Assembly (NCBI GenBank): GCA_019745415.1
Contig: JAIETF010000003.1
Location: forward strand, 93,848 to 157,847
DNA: 64,000 bases
Reading direction: 5' to 3'
From: Candidatus Obscuribacterales bacterium
GTDB taxonomy: Bacteria; Cyanobacteriota; Vampirovibrionia; Obscuribacterales; Obscuribacteraceae
A program made the position numbers and the translations under genes. This document shows positions 9,305 through 20,316 of this stretch, one piece after another. Positions within the stretch are counted from its first letter, which is position 1. Each line of letters begins with the position of its first letter. The notes beneath the pieces were generated by a model that was given only the letters and a program-made list of their open reading frames with translations, was not told the DNA's origin and did not search any database.

Positions 9305-9329
9305 AACGTAATTTGGACTGAAAAAGTTC
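9305..9329 (-). promoter_or_regulatory. Candidate ECF-type autoregulatory promoter
   Basis: Reading the minus strand, GAACTT (9329-9324) is followed after 15 bases by CGTT (9308-9305). This fits the usual ECF pattern of an AAC-containing -35 element and a CGT-containing -10 element, and lies about 40-60 bases before the sigma factor gene. The match is by eye and could be chance. Confidence 0.4.
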
Positions 9330-9453
9330 AATGAAATCAGATAAAAACCGCTCAAATTAACAAAGGTTAATAATTTTCGAGACACTCTTGAAAAATAACT
9401 CCTCCATATTTACCTTTGCCTTTAGCTAATCAAAGGTGTAATAACACAGAAAT

Positions 9454-10080
9454 ATGCCCAAATCATTCGTCGACTCCGAGTATCTAGGCAAACTTTGCCA
9501 ACTTGGCAAAAATCCATATCTTATCTACCTGCTTTGTCTTGGATTGCTCTGGCAGTGTTCAATCAGTGGGGTTCTTGCCAAAGATGCTAAAGAAGGGCAA
9601 GATTCAAAAATCGAAACCTGCAAGAAAAAGGAAACCGCAGACCTGCCTAACTTCCACCAGGTGCATCCTTACTTATATAGAGGCGGAGAACCCAGCGAAG
9701 CAGGACTGAAGAAGCTAAGCGATCGCGGCATCAAAACAATAATCGACCTGCGTGCTAAAGGGGCGCGCACCAGCAAAGAGAAGGCTCTGGCTCAAGCTTT
9801 AGGTATGGACTATATCAATCTACCTATGAGCGATAAGGCTCCTACACCGAGCCAAGTAGAAACCTTTCTAGCCGCTGTAAAGGAAGGTAGAGAAAAAGAC
9901 CGCCCTGTGTTCCTTCATTGCGCCCATGGCTCGGATCGCACCGGCTGTCTAATCGGCATCTATAGAGTGAGCGAAGACGGCTTCAGTTATAAGGACGCCT
10001 ATAAAGAAATGCGCCGTTACTACTTCGGTCCCCAGTTCAAAGAACTCTCAGGGGCTGTAAAGGCAAGGGCGAAGCACTAA
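9454..10080 (+). CDS. Exported dual-specificity (tyrosine) phosphatase
   Basis: The PTP signature HCAHGSDRTG gives the nucleophile Cys156 and phosphate-binding Arg162. Upstream, FHQVHPYLYRGGEPSEAGLKKL and TIIDLRAKG match the PTP-like / atypical dual-specificity phosphatase fold. Residues about 21-42 are hydrophobic (YLIYLLCLGLLWQCSISGVLA), giving a signal peptide or membrane anchor, so catalysis would occur outside the cytoplasm. The gene diverges from the sigma operon and its 3' end overlaps a small membrane protein by 4 bases. Substrate unknown; inositol phosphates or phosphorylated envelope proteins are possible. Confidence 0.8.
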   Translation: MPKSFVDSEYLGKLCQLGKNPYLIYLLCLGLLWQCSISGVLAKDAKEGQDSKIETCKKKETADLPNFHQVHPYLYRGGEPSEAGLKKLSDRGIKTIIDLRAKGARTSKEKALAQALGMDYINLPMSDKAPTPSQVETFLAAVKEGREKDRPVFLHCAHGSDRTGCLIGIYRVSEDGFSYKDAYKEMRRYYFGPQFKELSGAVKARAKH

Positions 10081-10334
10081 TCTGCGGACTGCAAGATTTT
10101 GCCCACAGCGAATCTAAAGGCAAAGAAAGAGACTGGTAGAGAGGCTAGCATGCCGACAAGAGGGCAGACCACCATCACTATCGGTTTGACTATTTCAGGA
10201 TGATGAACGAGAGCCCCGTAAACGCCGAGAAAGAAACCGATTACCATGCCCAAGAAACCGCCGGCGAGGAAACCACCCACCGCACTGATGCCGAAAAAAA
10301 CCAACCACCATTTGAAGATCAATTTGTTATTCAC
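10077..10334 (-). CDS. Small two-helix membrane protein
   Basis: An 85-residue protein, hydrophobic throughout. Gly-rich segment FFGISAVGGFLAGGFLGMVIGFFLGVYG is cut here into two glycine-zipper-like helices, followed by a second region PIVMVVCPLVGMLASLPVSFF. CGAGG lies upstream of the ATG. No recognised family. It could be a small integral membrane protein of the inner membrane; function unknown. Confidence 0.5.
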   Translation of the reverse strand: MNNKLIFKWWLVFFGISAVGGFLAGGFLGMVIGFFLGVYGALVHHPEIVKPIVMVVCPLVGMLASLPVSFFAFRFAVGKILQSAD

Positions 10335-10360
10335 TAGAAACCTCGCGTATCTGACAAGAG

Positions 10361-13737
<3,377 letters not shown>

Positions 13738-13828
13738 TTATTTTCCTACCTTTCTTTTTTTCTTTACAGCACTCTGTAGAATACCTACCGAATTGTATCA
13801 GCAAGAGCCAGCTAAGCATTTTGCCCTT

Positions 13829-14185
13829 ATGAAAGATGACAAACCCTATCGAATCGACGACAAAAGAGGCGGAATCAAACTCTATGTCCTGGTGGAGCCG
13901 GGTAAGTCGGTTAGCCGATTCCACACCTTAATTTCGTCCGATGATCCAAGAGTGAGCAGCGCCCGATTGGCTATAAGACTGGCAGCAAGAGCAAAAGAGG
14001 GCGAAGCCAATAAAGCTCTCTTGGATTTTCTAGCAAAAGAGTTAGCCCTGCCTAAATCATCTATAAGCCTGGAAAGCGGATTACAGAGCCAGCACAAAAC
14101 CATCTTTCTAAAAGGTGCCGCAGCATCTCTAGAAAAGCTTTTGAACGACATCATTGAATCATTGCCGCCTAAGGGCCGGACTTAA
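13829..14185 (+). CDS. DUF167 (YggU) family protein
   Basis: The C-terminal 100 residues match DUF167: IKLYVLVEPGKSVSRF, then ARLAIRLAARAKEGEANKAL and LDFLAKELALPKSSISLESG followed by HKTIFLKG. The family is small and of unknown biochemical role. The frame is open further upstream, but earlier starts would overlap kdsA antisense and add a spurious hydrophobic stretch, so I chose ATG at 13829 (MKDDKPYRID). The 3' end overlaps the convergent AT-hook-like gene by 4 bases. Confidence 0.75.
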   Translation: MKDDKPYRIDDKRGGIKLYVLVEPGKSVSRFHTLISSDDPRVSSARLAIRLAARAKEGEANKALLDFLAKELALPKSSISLESGLQSQHKTIFLKGAAASLEKLLNDIIESLPPKGRT

Positions 14186-14535
14186 CTGCGCTTCACCAGC
14201 TTATAGACCGTGTGACCGGCACGCTGCGAAACCGGCATGATTAGACCGAGTCTGATTGCCTCCGCCAAGATAGGACGCAAGGTCTTGATACGCTTCAGTT
14301 GGCGCGGTCCGCCCGCCATTTCAGGCAGAGTCATGCCAAGTGGATTCTTCTCTAAAAGCCTGACAACTTTGTTTTCAGCAGAAGGTGGTTTGACCGTGGG
14401 TTTGCGCACGACAGGCGGACGACCACGCTTCTTCTCGGTCTTCTCCGACTCTGCCGCACCCTCTCCAAAAGCCTCCGTGTTTTCAGATTCGACTTCTTCA
14501 GGGTCGGCTCCGTTATTCTCGACTTCGTTAAGCAT
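14182..14535 (-). CDS. Small AT-hook-like / winged-helix-like protein
   Basis: A 117-residue basic protein. The N-terminal 35 residues are acidic; then KKRGRPP resembles an AT-hook that binds the minor groove of AT-rich DNA. The C-terminal 70 residues (VVRLLEKNPLGMTLPEMAGG through GHTVYKLVKRS) have the helix-helix-strand look of a winged-helix domain. AAAGG lies 6 bases before the ATG. A DNA-binding role is inferred from composition only. Confidence 0.5.
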   Translation of the reverse strand: MLNEVENNGADPEEVESENTEAFGEGAAESEKTEKKRGRPPVVRKPTVKPPSAENKVVRLLEKNPLGMTLPEMAGGPRQLKRIKTLRPILAEAIRLGLIMPVSQRAGHTVYKLVKRS

Positions 14536-14611
14536 CGACTGCCTTTCTTATTTTTGGGAAGAGAGTAAGAACCATCTAAGGTGATATTATACGCGCCATA
14601 GCAAGCCGGTC

Positions 14612-15916
14612 TTGATCATAAAAGTGTCCGATTTCGAGAAAGCATTAGAAAGCCGCTATCGCATTCTTGGCAAACTAGGCGAAGGAGCCATGGGCCAGGT
14701 CTATCGAGCCGTGCAATTGGAGACTGGTAGGCCGGTGGCCATAAAGGCGCTGGCCAGAGACCTAGTCAGTGATCCCAAATCTTTGAAGCGACTGGAAAGA
14801 GAAGCCAAGTCATTGTCGGTACTGAGCCATACCGGCATTGTCTGCGTCTACGAATTTGACACGGCCACAGCTGATGTCCCCTTTCTAGTCATGGAATTTG
14901 TTCCTGGTCGCTCATTGAAACAGATTTTGAAAGAGCGTCAGCTGAAATTGAAAGAGACTCTCAATCTCATGGCCCAGGCAGCTAAAGCCCTTAGCCATGC
15001 CCATGTCAAAGGCATAATTCACCGAGACGTCAAGCCGGCCAATATGCTCATCGATGAAGCACGCATGGAGTTGAAGATAGTTGATTTCGGCATCGCCAGA
15101 AAAGCAAGCAACCTTACCGAACAGCTAACTATCGAAGGAGAAGTATTCGGCAGTCCTCTTTACATGAGCCCGGAACAGTGTCAGGGGAACGAACTAGACG
15201 CAAGAGCCGATATCTATTCACTGGGCTGTGTGCTTTTTGAATGCTTGACCGGCAGACCACCCTTTCGCGGCATATCGGCTTTCGACACCATGACCATGCA
15301 TCTCAATGAGAAGCCGGCGGCGCTTTCAAGCATGATAAATCTAGGACCCTATGGCGAGCTCGATGAGATTGTCGAGCGCTGTCTGGAGAAAAATCCCGAA
15401 AACCGCTATCAGCAGATGAGCGAACTAGCTTCAGCACTGGCCGTGCTGAAGGAAACAGCAGCGGCGGTAAGTGATGAAGAAAGACGCAATAGAGACAGAG
15501 AACCAGAAAAGACAGCCGAGGAATCGGGCAGAGCCGCCGAGACTCAGAACCAGGGTCGAAGCAATCTAAACGGTAAGGCCGCCGCGGTTGTCATTATAGC
15601 CATTCTTCTCATCTGCCTGGGGGCAGCGCTATTCACCCTAGGCAAAGTCTCCAGAAGCAAAGAAACAATTGCGGCGCCTACGTCAACAGACCAAAGAAAT
15701 CCAAATGCAAAAACTCCCGAATCAGAAACCCAAGAGCCGGCCAGCGCCGACGACACAGCCAGACCGCCTGTATCACAAATAGGAATTCCAGCCTTACCGG
15801 CTAACTCAAATTCAGCAGAGAAGAAGCCCCTTGACGACGAGACCAACCAGTTTTCGCAGACCGCTCCCCAAGGCTTACAAATCGAAGTAAAAGACGAAAC
15901 CAGCAATAAAGAATAG
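14612..15916 (+). CDS. Eukaryotic-like Ser/Thr protein kinase, membrane anchored
   Basis: Complete kinase domain at residues about 16-280: glycine loop GEGAMGQVYRA, Lys45 in VAIKAL, catalytic loop HRDVKPANML (Asp139), DFG (Asp158), and SPLYMSPEQ in the activation segment. A membrane helix lies at about 323-344 (AAAVVIIAILLICLGAALFTL), leaving a Ser/Thr/Pro-rich external tail without PASTA repeats. The start is TTG at 14612 or GTG at 14624; neither has a clear ribosome site. Downstream genes encode a GH57 enzyme, an FHA phosphothreonine-binding protein and a protein with repeated AKT sites, suggesting a local signalling set. Confidence 0.9.
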   Translation: MIIKVSDFEKALESRYRILGKLGEGAMGQVYRAVQLETGRPVAIKALARDLVSDPKSLKRLEREAKSLSVLSHTGIVCVYEFDTATADVPFLVMEFVPGRSLKQILKERQLKLKETLNLMAQAAKALSHAHVKGIIHRDVKPANMLIDEARMELKIVDFGIARKASNLTEQLTIEGEVFGSPLYMSPEQCQGNELDARADIYSLGCVLFECLTGRPPFRGISAFDTMTMHLNEKPAALSSMINLGPYGELDEIVERCLEKNPENRYQQMSELASALAVLKETAAAVSDEERRNRDREPEKTAEESGRAAETQNQGRSNLNGKAAAVVIIAILLICLGAALFTLGKVSRSKETIAAPTSTDQRNPNAKTPESETQEPASADDTARPPVSQIGIPALPANSNSAEKKPLDDETNQFSQTAPQGLQIEVKDETSNKE

Positions 15917-16030
15917 TTACAGGTTGCAGCAATAGACCCATACGACCTGGGCACAATTGATATATTCCAGAGTGTTCTTTGCAAGTTAAGTTTCATTGCT
16001 TTTCTTTGCTGCGTTTTGAGGATAAATACC

Positions 16031-17695
16031 TTGAGCATCGGCTCGTTCGTTTTTATGTTGCACAGCCATTTGCCTTATTACAAAAAGGCTGGCATGTGGC
16101 CCTTCGGTGAAGAAAGCGTTTATGAGTGTATGGCGGAGACCTATGTGCCGCTGCTCAATGCCATTGCCGACCTGCACAATGATGGTATCAATGCTAACCT
16201 CACCCTCGGACTGACGCCGGTGCTTTGCGAACAGCTCGCCGATGAACACTTCAAGAAAGGCTTCGAAAAGTTCTTGAAAGCTCGCATTGAAGCAGCCAGC
16301 GAAGATGAACAGCGCTATTCAAACCAAGGTCAAACACCTAATCCTGAACTGCATCACCTTGCCCGCTTTTATCTCAACTGGTTCAAACAGATAGAGAAAG
16401 ACTTCTCTCAGCGCTGGGGCAGAGATATCTTAAGCGGCTTCAAGCGCTATCAAGATCTAGGCGCCATAGAAATCACCACATCAGCAGCCACACACTGCTT
16501 CTCTCCGCTTTTAGAGGAAGATGTCACTCTGCAAGCAGAGTACAAAACAGGCGTAGCCAATTATAGAAAGCATTTCGGCAAAGATCCCCAAGGTTTCTGG
16601 CTGCCGGAATGCGCCTATCGCCCAGAAGAAAATGGACGAGCCGGTGTTGAGAAGTATATGTACGAAGCCGGCATCAAATACTTCTTCACCGAGAGCTTTG
16701 TTATTAAGGGCGGTCAGACTGCAGAAGTGAGAAGAATAGTCGGACCCTATGGCTCGGTGCAATACATACCCACCGCCACCACATCTGATACCGGCCTCGA
16801 CACTTACGAAGCTTTCTGGTTGAAAGAATATCCCGTGGCAGTCATGGGTCGCCACGAAGAAGCCGGATACAAAGTTTGGTCCGCCGACCACGGCTATCCC
16901 GGTGACGGCAATTATCGCGAGTTCCACAAAAAAGACGATAAGTCGGGTTTGCATTATTGGAAGTTGACCTCAAAGAGCACCGACCTTGGCGCCAAAGAAA
17001 TCTATAATCCGGAAGCTGCCGAGAGCCGCATGCGTGAGAACTCTGATCACTACGCCGGCTTCATTCAACAGTGCTTGACCGATCACCTGAGAGCAACCGG
17101 TAAGCCGGGATTGATCATGGTTTCTTTCGACACCGAACTTTTTGGTCATTGGTGGTTCGAAGGGGTTACCTGGCTGAAAGAAGTGATTCGCAAGCTGAAA
17201 ACCTATACAGCAGTCAAATTGACCAAAGCCTCAGACTATTTAGCTGAGTTCCCACCCGAAAAAACAATCGAACTAAAACAGTCTTCTTGGGGTTCGGGTG
17301 GTCACTATCAAGTTTGGCTCAATGATGAGACCCAATGGATGTGGCCCCAGATTCACGATAGTGAGAAGAAAATGGCCGAGGTGGCCGATATGGCTGCGGT
17401 TGGTCATGACAAACTGATCACCCGCGCAGCCAAGCAACTGGCCCGCGAACTTTTACTGGTAGCCTCGTCAGACTGGCCCTTCTTGGTCACCACAGGACAA
17501 GCAAAAGACTACGCCACCGAGCGCTTCAAAGAACACAAAGAACGCTTCGATGATCTGTATAAGATGATCAAAAGCGGTAATGTCGATGAGAAAATATTGG
17601 CTCAACTGGAAGATATCGATAGCCTATTTAACGGCGAAGACCTAGATCTGAAAAACTTCTCGCCAGAAACACTCTCGCAGTCGCTTACAGTCTAG
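16031..17695 (+). CDS. Glycoside hydrolase family 57 1,4-alpha-glucan branching enzyme
   Basis: GH57 fold with N-terminal MLHSHLPYY, the nucleophile segment GFWLPECAYRP (Glu193 from this start) and the acid segment SFDTELFGHWWFEG (Asp367), as in GH57 branching enzymes of the Thermus/Thermotoga type. It would introduce alpha-1,6 branches into glycogen-like glucan in the cytoplasm. Length of about 554 is typical. TTG at 16031 is preferred because GAGGA lies 8 bases upstream; an earlier TTG at 16016 is possible. It lies between a Ser/Thr kinase and an FHA protein, with the FHA start 8 bases after its stop. Confidence 0.88.
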   Translation: MSIGSFVFMLHSHLPYYKKAGMWPFGEESVYECMAETYVPLLNAIADLHNDGINANLTLGLTPVLCEQLADEHFKKGFEKFLKARIEAASEDEQRYSNQGQTPNPELHHLARFYLNWFKQIEKDFSQRWGRDILSGFKRYQDLGAIEITTSAATHCFSPLLEEDVTLQAEYKTGVANYRKHFGKDPQGFWLPECAYRPEENGRAGVEKYMYEAGIKYFFTESFVIKGGQTAEVRRIVGPYGSVQYIPTATTSDTGLDTYEAFWLKEYPVAVMGRHEEAGYKVWSADHGYPGDGNYREFHKKDDKSGLHYWKLTSKSTDLGAKEIYNPEAAESRMRENSDHYAGFIQQCLTDHLRATGKPGLIMVSFDTELFGHWWFEGVTWLKEVIRKLKTYTAVKLTKASDYLAEFPPEKTIELKQSSWGSGGHYQVWLNDETQWMWPQIHDSEKKMAEVADMAAVGHDKLITRAAKQLARELLLVASSDWPFLVTTGQAKDYATERFKEHKERFDDLYKMIKSGNVDEKILAQLEDIDSLFNGEDLDLKNFSPETLSQSLTV

Positions 17696-17703
17696 AGGGA
17701 GAA

Positions 17704-18015
17704 ATGACAGAATCACAAGGGCAACAGGGGACACGTTTGCCGGTTCTGGTCAATCTAGAAGACGGACAACGTTTCACAATTCAGACCCAGGCGGTGACCT
17801 TGGGACGAGATCCTGATTGCGACCTCGTTCTAGCAGAAGATGGTTATGCTTCAGCCAATCACTGCCGCATATTTTGGGATCAAGGACGCCTCTGGCTGGA
17901 AGATCTGATGAGCAGTAACGGCACTACATTGAACGACCAAATTGTCAAAATACCGACTAAGCTAACCCCAGGCGATGTCATCAAAGCCGGACGCACTCAC
18001 TTTCGCATCGAGTAA
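17704..18015 (+). CDS. Single FHA-domain protein
   Basis: The 103 residues are essentially one forkhead-associated domain. Phosphothreonine-binding hallmarks are visible: Gly34-Arg35 (LGRDPDCD), Ser50 and His53 (YASANHCRI) and Ser71-Asn72-Gly73 (SSNGTTLND). Such stand-alone FHA proteins act as adaptors for Ser/Thr kinase substrates. GAGGGAGAA precedes the ATG and the gene follows the GH57 gene by 8 bases, so it is probably in the same transcript. Its 3' end faces the AKT-repeat membrane protein with only 6 bases between them. Confidence 0.9.
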   Translation: MTESQGQQGTRLPVLVNLEDGQRFTIQTQAVTLGRDPDCDLVLAEDGYASANHCRIFWDQGRLWLEDLMSSNGTTLNDQIVKIPTKLTPGDVIKAGRTHFRIE

Positions 18016-18021
18016 ACAAAA

Positions 18022-19254
18022 TCAAGGACGCGGGCTCGTCGGATATTGCCCGGTAGACTCGATACCTTCATTCTTTTCTTCTTTCCAGAATTCGCCTGTC
18101 TCATCTTCTTTGGTATATGTCGGTGTCGACTCTGGAGTTTCTGGAAGGGCACTGCCTGGTGCAGCCACCGGCGGTGCTTTCAAAACACTGGCAGCATCAG
18201 GCGCATCGACATCATAGTGAAAAGTGCCGCTACTTCTAATCTTACTGCCTGCTCCTGATTGAGGACGACTCTGTTCCAGGGTATTCTCAGCGCTTTCTCG
18301 CGGTTTGTCTTGCTCTTCCGAAACAGTCTTGGTTGGGGGAGGCGGTGATGGTGGGAAGATGACAAAGAGAGCCACAACCACTAAGGCGAAAGCTGCAATT
18401 CCGGCGATCAACATAAGCTTTTCCCGTTTATGTTTGACCTCTTCCGGACAATCGCGGGTCATATATTTGCCGTCGCTTCTCTTGTAGAGAGTATACTTTT
18501 CAAGATTTTCTCTCTGCAAAATAAGCGCGTCGATTTGCTCTGTTTGAAGACCTTCCAAATGATAGACAGGAGTTTGACAGCGCTGACAATAACGAAAGCG
18601 TTCGCGTCCTTCAGCTTCAGTCCACTTCCAGGGACAAGGCAAGGCTTTCTTGTGACAAGGGATAGGCTCTATCTGTGGTTGCGGCTCAAGGGCTTTGGCC
18701 TTAATAGTTTCCTTGATGCGCGCTTCTTTTAAAACAAAAGACTGCGAGACTGCTAAGTTGAGCGCGTCATGATCAAGCATTGTCTTTGCCACAGGCTGCT
18801 TAGTTTTCTGGGTCTGACTAAGCGCTTGCTCGTTAAACTCAGCCGCTTTGGCGACGATACCCGAGATATCAGTGGTGACAAGCGTTTTAGCGATGCGCCT
18901 TGTTTTCTTCCTTTCAGGTTTGGCTGTCTCGGCAAGCCGCGGCACTTCGTTCTCGAGTATGGTCTTGGCCACGCGACGGGGTTTCTTACCCCCAACAGAA
19001 TGGTCTTGCTCGGCGGGAGACGTATTGTTTTCGGCTTGATTCTCAGCCTGAACAGAGGCTTGCTCGGCGGCGGCCTTGGCAGCCAGATTCATCAGGACAT
19101 TGATGTCAGGTTTTGCCATATCAGCTTCCAACATGGTCTTTGCTACACGCCGACGCCTCTCTTTAGTCTTGGAGGGGTCGAAGTGCACTTCAAGCATGGT
19201 CTTAGCGACCTTTCGCTTTTTTTGGTCTGACTCTTCGCCTTCTTGCACTTTCAT
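18022..19254 (-). CDS. Membrane protein with five AKT(M/I/L)L repeats and a zinc-ribbon-like domain
   Basis: The cytoplasmic N-terminal half carries five copies of a short basic motif: KVAKTMLE, RVAKTMLE, RVAKTILE, RIAKTLVT and PVAKTMLD, with threonines at 19, 40, 98, 124 and 158. Residues 207-269 look like a small metal-binding domain (CPWKW, RYCQRCQTPVYHL, DGKYMTRDCP), a pattern I recall in proteins of several phyla. A membrane helix lies at about 279-300, followed by PPSPPPP and an external low-complexity tail. AGAAGGG precedes the ATG. The repeated threonines, next to basic residues, look like kinase sites that the neighbouring FHA protein could read. Function is inferred, not known. Confidence 0.65.
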   Translation of the reverse strand: MKVQEGEESDQKKRKVAKTMLEVHFDPSKTKERRRRVAKTMLEADMAKPDINVLMNLAAKAAAEQASVQAENQAENNTSPAEQDHSVGGKKPRRVAKTILENEVPRLAETAKPERKKTRRIAKTLVTTDISGIVAKAAEFNEQALSQTQKTKQPVAKTMLDHDALNLAVSQSFVLKEARIKETIKAKALEPQPQIEPIPCHKKALPCPWKWTEAEGRERFRYCQRCQTPVYHLEGLQTEQIDALILQRENLEKYTLYKRSDGKYMTRDCPEEVKHKREKLMLIAGIAAFALVVVALFVIFPPSPPPPTKTVSEEQDKPRESAENTLEQSRPQSGAGSKIRSSGTFHYDVDAPDAASVLKAPPVAAPGSALPETPESTPTYTKEDETGEFWKEEKNEGIESTGQYPTSPRP

Positions 19255-19391
19255 TAAACCCTTCTGAGGAATTCATATTGTAGATCAAAGTTCTAATCTA
19301 GCAGGCTGAACTGATTCTCCTAAAGAGACGAAGTCGAGAGTATAAATAGGACAGATTTGAGCTAAAAACCCCCCAAAAAGATCTAAACATA

Positions 19392-19892
19392 ATGCCGTCA
19401 GCCAGAAAAAGAATCAAACTAAAAGCTAGAAACAAAAGAGGCGGCGCCTCGATAGCTGAGTTCGGACCAGCACTCGGTCTAATTCTTATCTGTATCTTTT
19501 TCCCATTAGTAGATATGCTGGCTATGGGTGTCTCTTATGGACTTTGTATGGTCCTAAATTACAACCAGGTGCATGAAGCAGCTCTTATACCAAGCAGCGA
19601 AGCCTTAAATAATGCCGGACCAATCAAGAAAGGCATACCAGATCAGTGGCTGAACGGCATGGGTCATTTTGTGAATATGTCGGGCTATCCAAGTACCAAT
19701 ATTTCCTACCGCAACGGTATAGCAGACGCCAGCAACAACCAAGACAAAATAGTCACAGTTTCTACCACAGTCGTCTGCAATCCCTTCTTGCCTATACCCT
19801 TACCGGTTGTGAATGTACCTGGCTTGAACGGCTCGATGACTTTCACTCTTACATCCGAATGTCAGATGGAAAATCCAGACAATGTGCAGTAA
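19392..19892 (+). CDS. TadE-like pilus-type membrane protein
   Basis: A basic N-terminus (KRIKLKARNKRGG) leads into ASIAEFGPALGLILICIFFPLVDML, which resembles the TadE-type N-terminal helix with a Glu after the cleavage-site glycine. The rest is extracytoplasmic with a hydrophobic segment FLPIPLPVVNVPG. It is the first of three consecutive TadE/F/G-like genes. No pilus ATPase or platform gene is in the window, so assembly into a pilus is inferred only from the family. Confidence 0.6.
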   Translation: MPSARKRIKLKARNKRGGASIAEFGPALGLILICIFFPLVDMLAMGVSYGLCMVLNYNQVHEAALIPSSEALNNAGPIKKGIPDQWLNGMGHFVNMSGYPSTNISYRNGIADASNNQDKIVTVSTTVVCNPFLPIPLPVVNVPGLNGSMTFTLTSECQMENPDNVQ

Positions 19893-20289
19893 CTATAGAG
19901 TTCAGCCTAGACGCACAAGTGGTCACAGCATTGTGGAAGCGGTGACAGCGGCTCTCATTCTCATTCCAATTACGCTGCTTATGCTGGACCTTCTCGTTTT
20001 GGTCATTGCCAATTCGATGAACGACACAGCTGCAAAAAATGCCGCCCGTGCCGGTGCCAATCATTCCGACTCGGGGGCGGCGCTGACGGCAGCACAAACT
20101 AGTCTCAACAGCTTCCATAGTTCATCCATATTGAAGTCTTTGCAAATAAAGACTTTCGATTATCCCTATCAAGGAGACAAAGTGGCTTGCACAACCAGAA
20201 TGCAAGTAAATCTACCTGTGCCCTTTCCAGGTTTTTCCAGCTTTACTTTTGAAGCAAAAGCAGTGGAACCACTCGTCGGCGACAAATAA
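19882..20289 (+). CDS. TadE/TadF-like pseudopilin-type protein
   Basis: Begins 11 bases before the end of the preceding gene. The N-terminal helix HSIVEAVTAALILIPITLLM has the pattern G-x-S-I-V-E of TadE/F-like minor pilins, and the segment NDTAAKNAARAGANHSDS resembles the amphipathic part of TadE/TadG N-termini. The remaining 80 residues lie outside the membrane. Overlap suggests translational coupling to the gene before it. Confidence 0.6.
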   Translation: MCSNYRVQPRRTSGHSIVEAVTAALILIPITLLMLDLLVLVIANSMNDTAAKNAARAGANHSDSGAALTAAQTSLNSFHSSSILKSLQIKTFDYPYQGDKVACTTRMQVNLPVPFPGFSSFTFEAKAVEPLVGDK

Positions 20290-20316
20290 GAGAAAGCAGA
20301 AAGAGAAAGAGACTGA

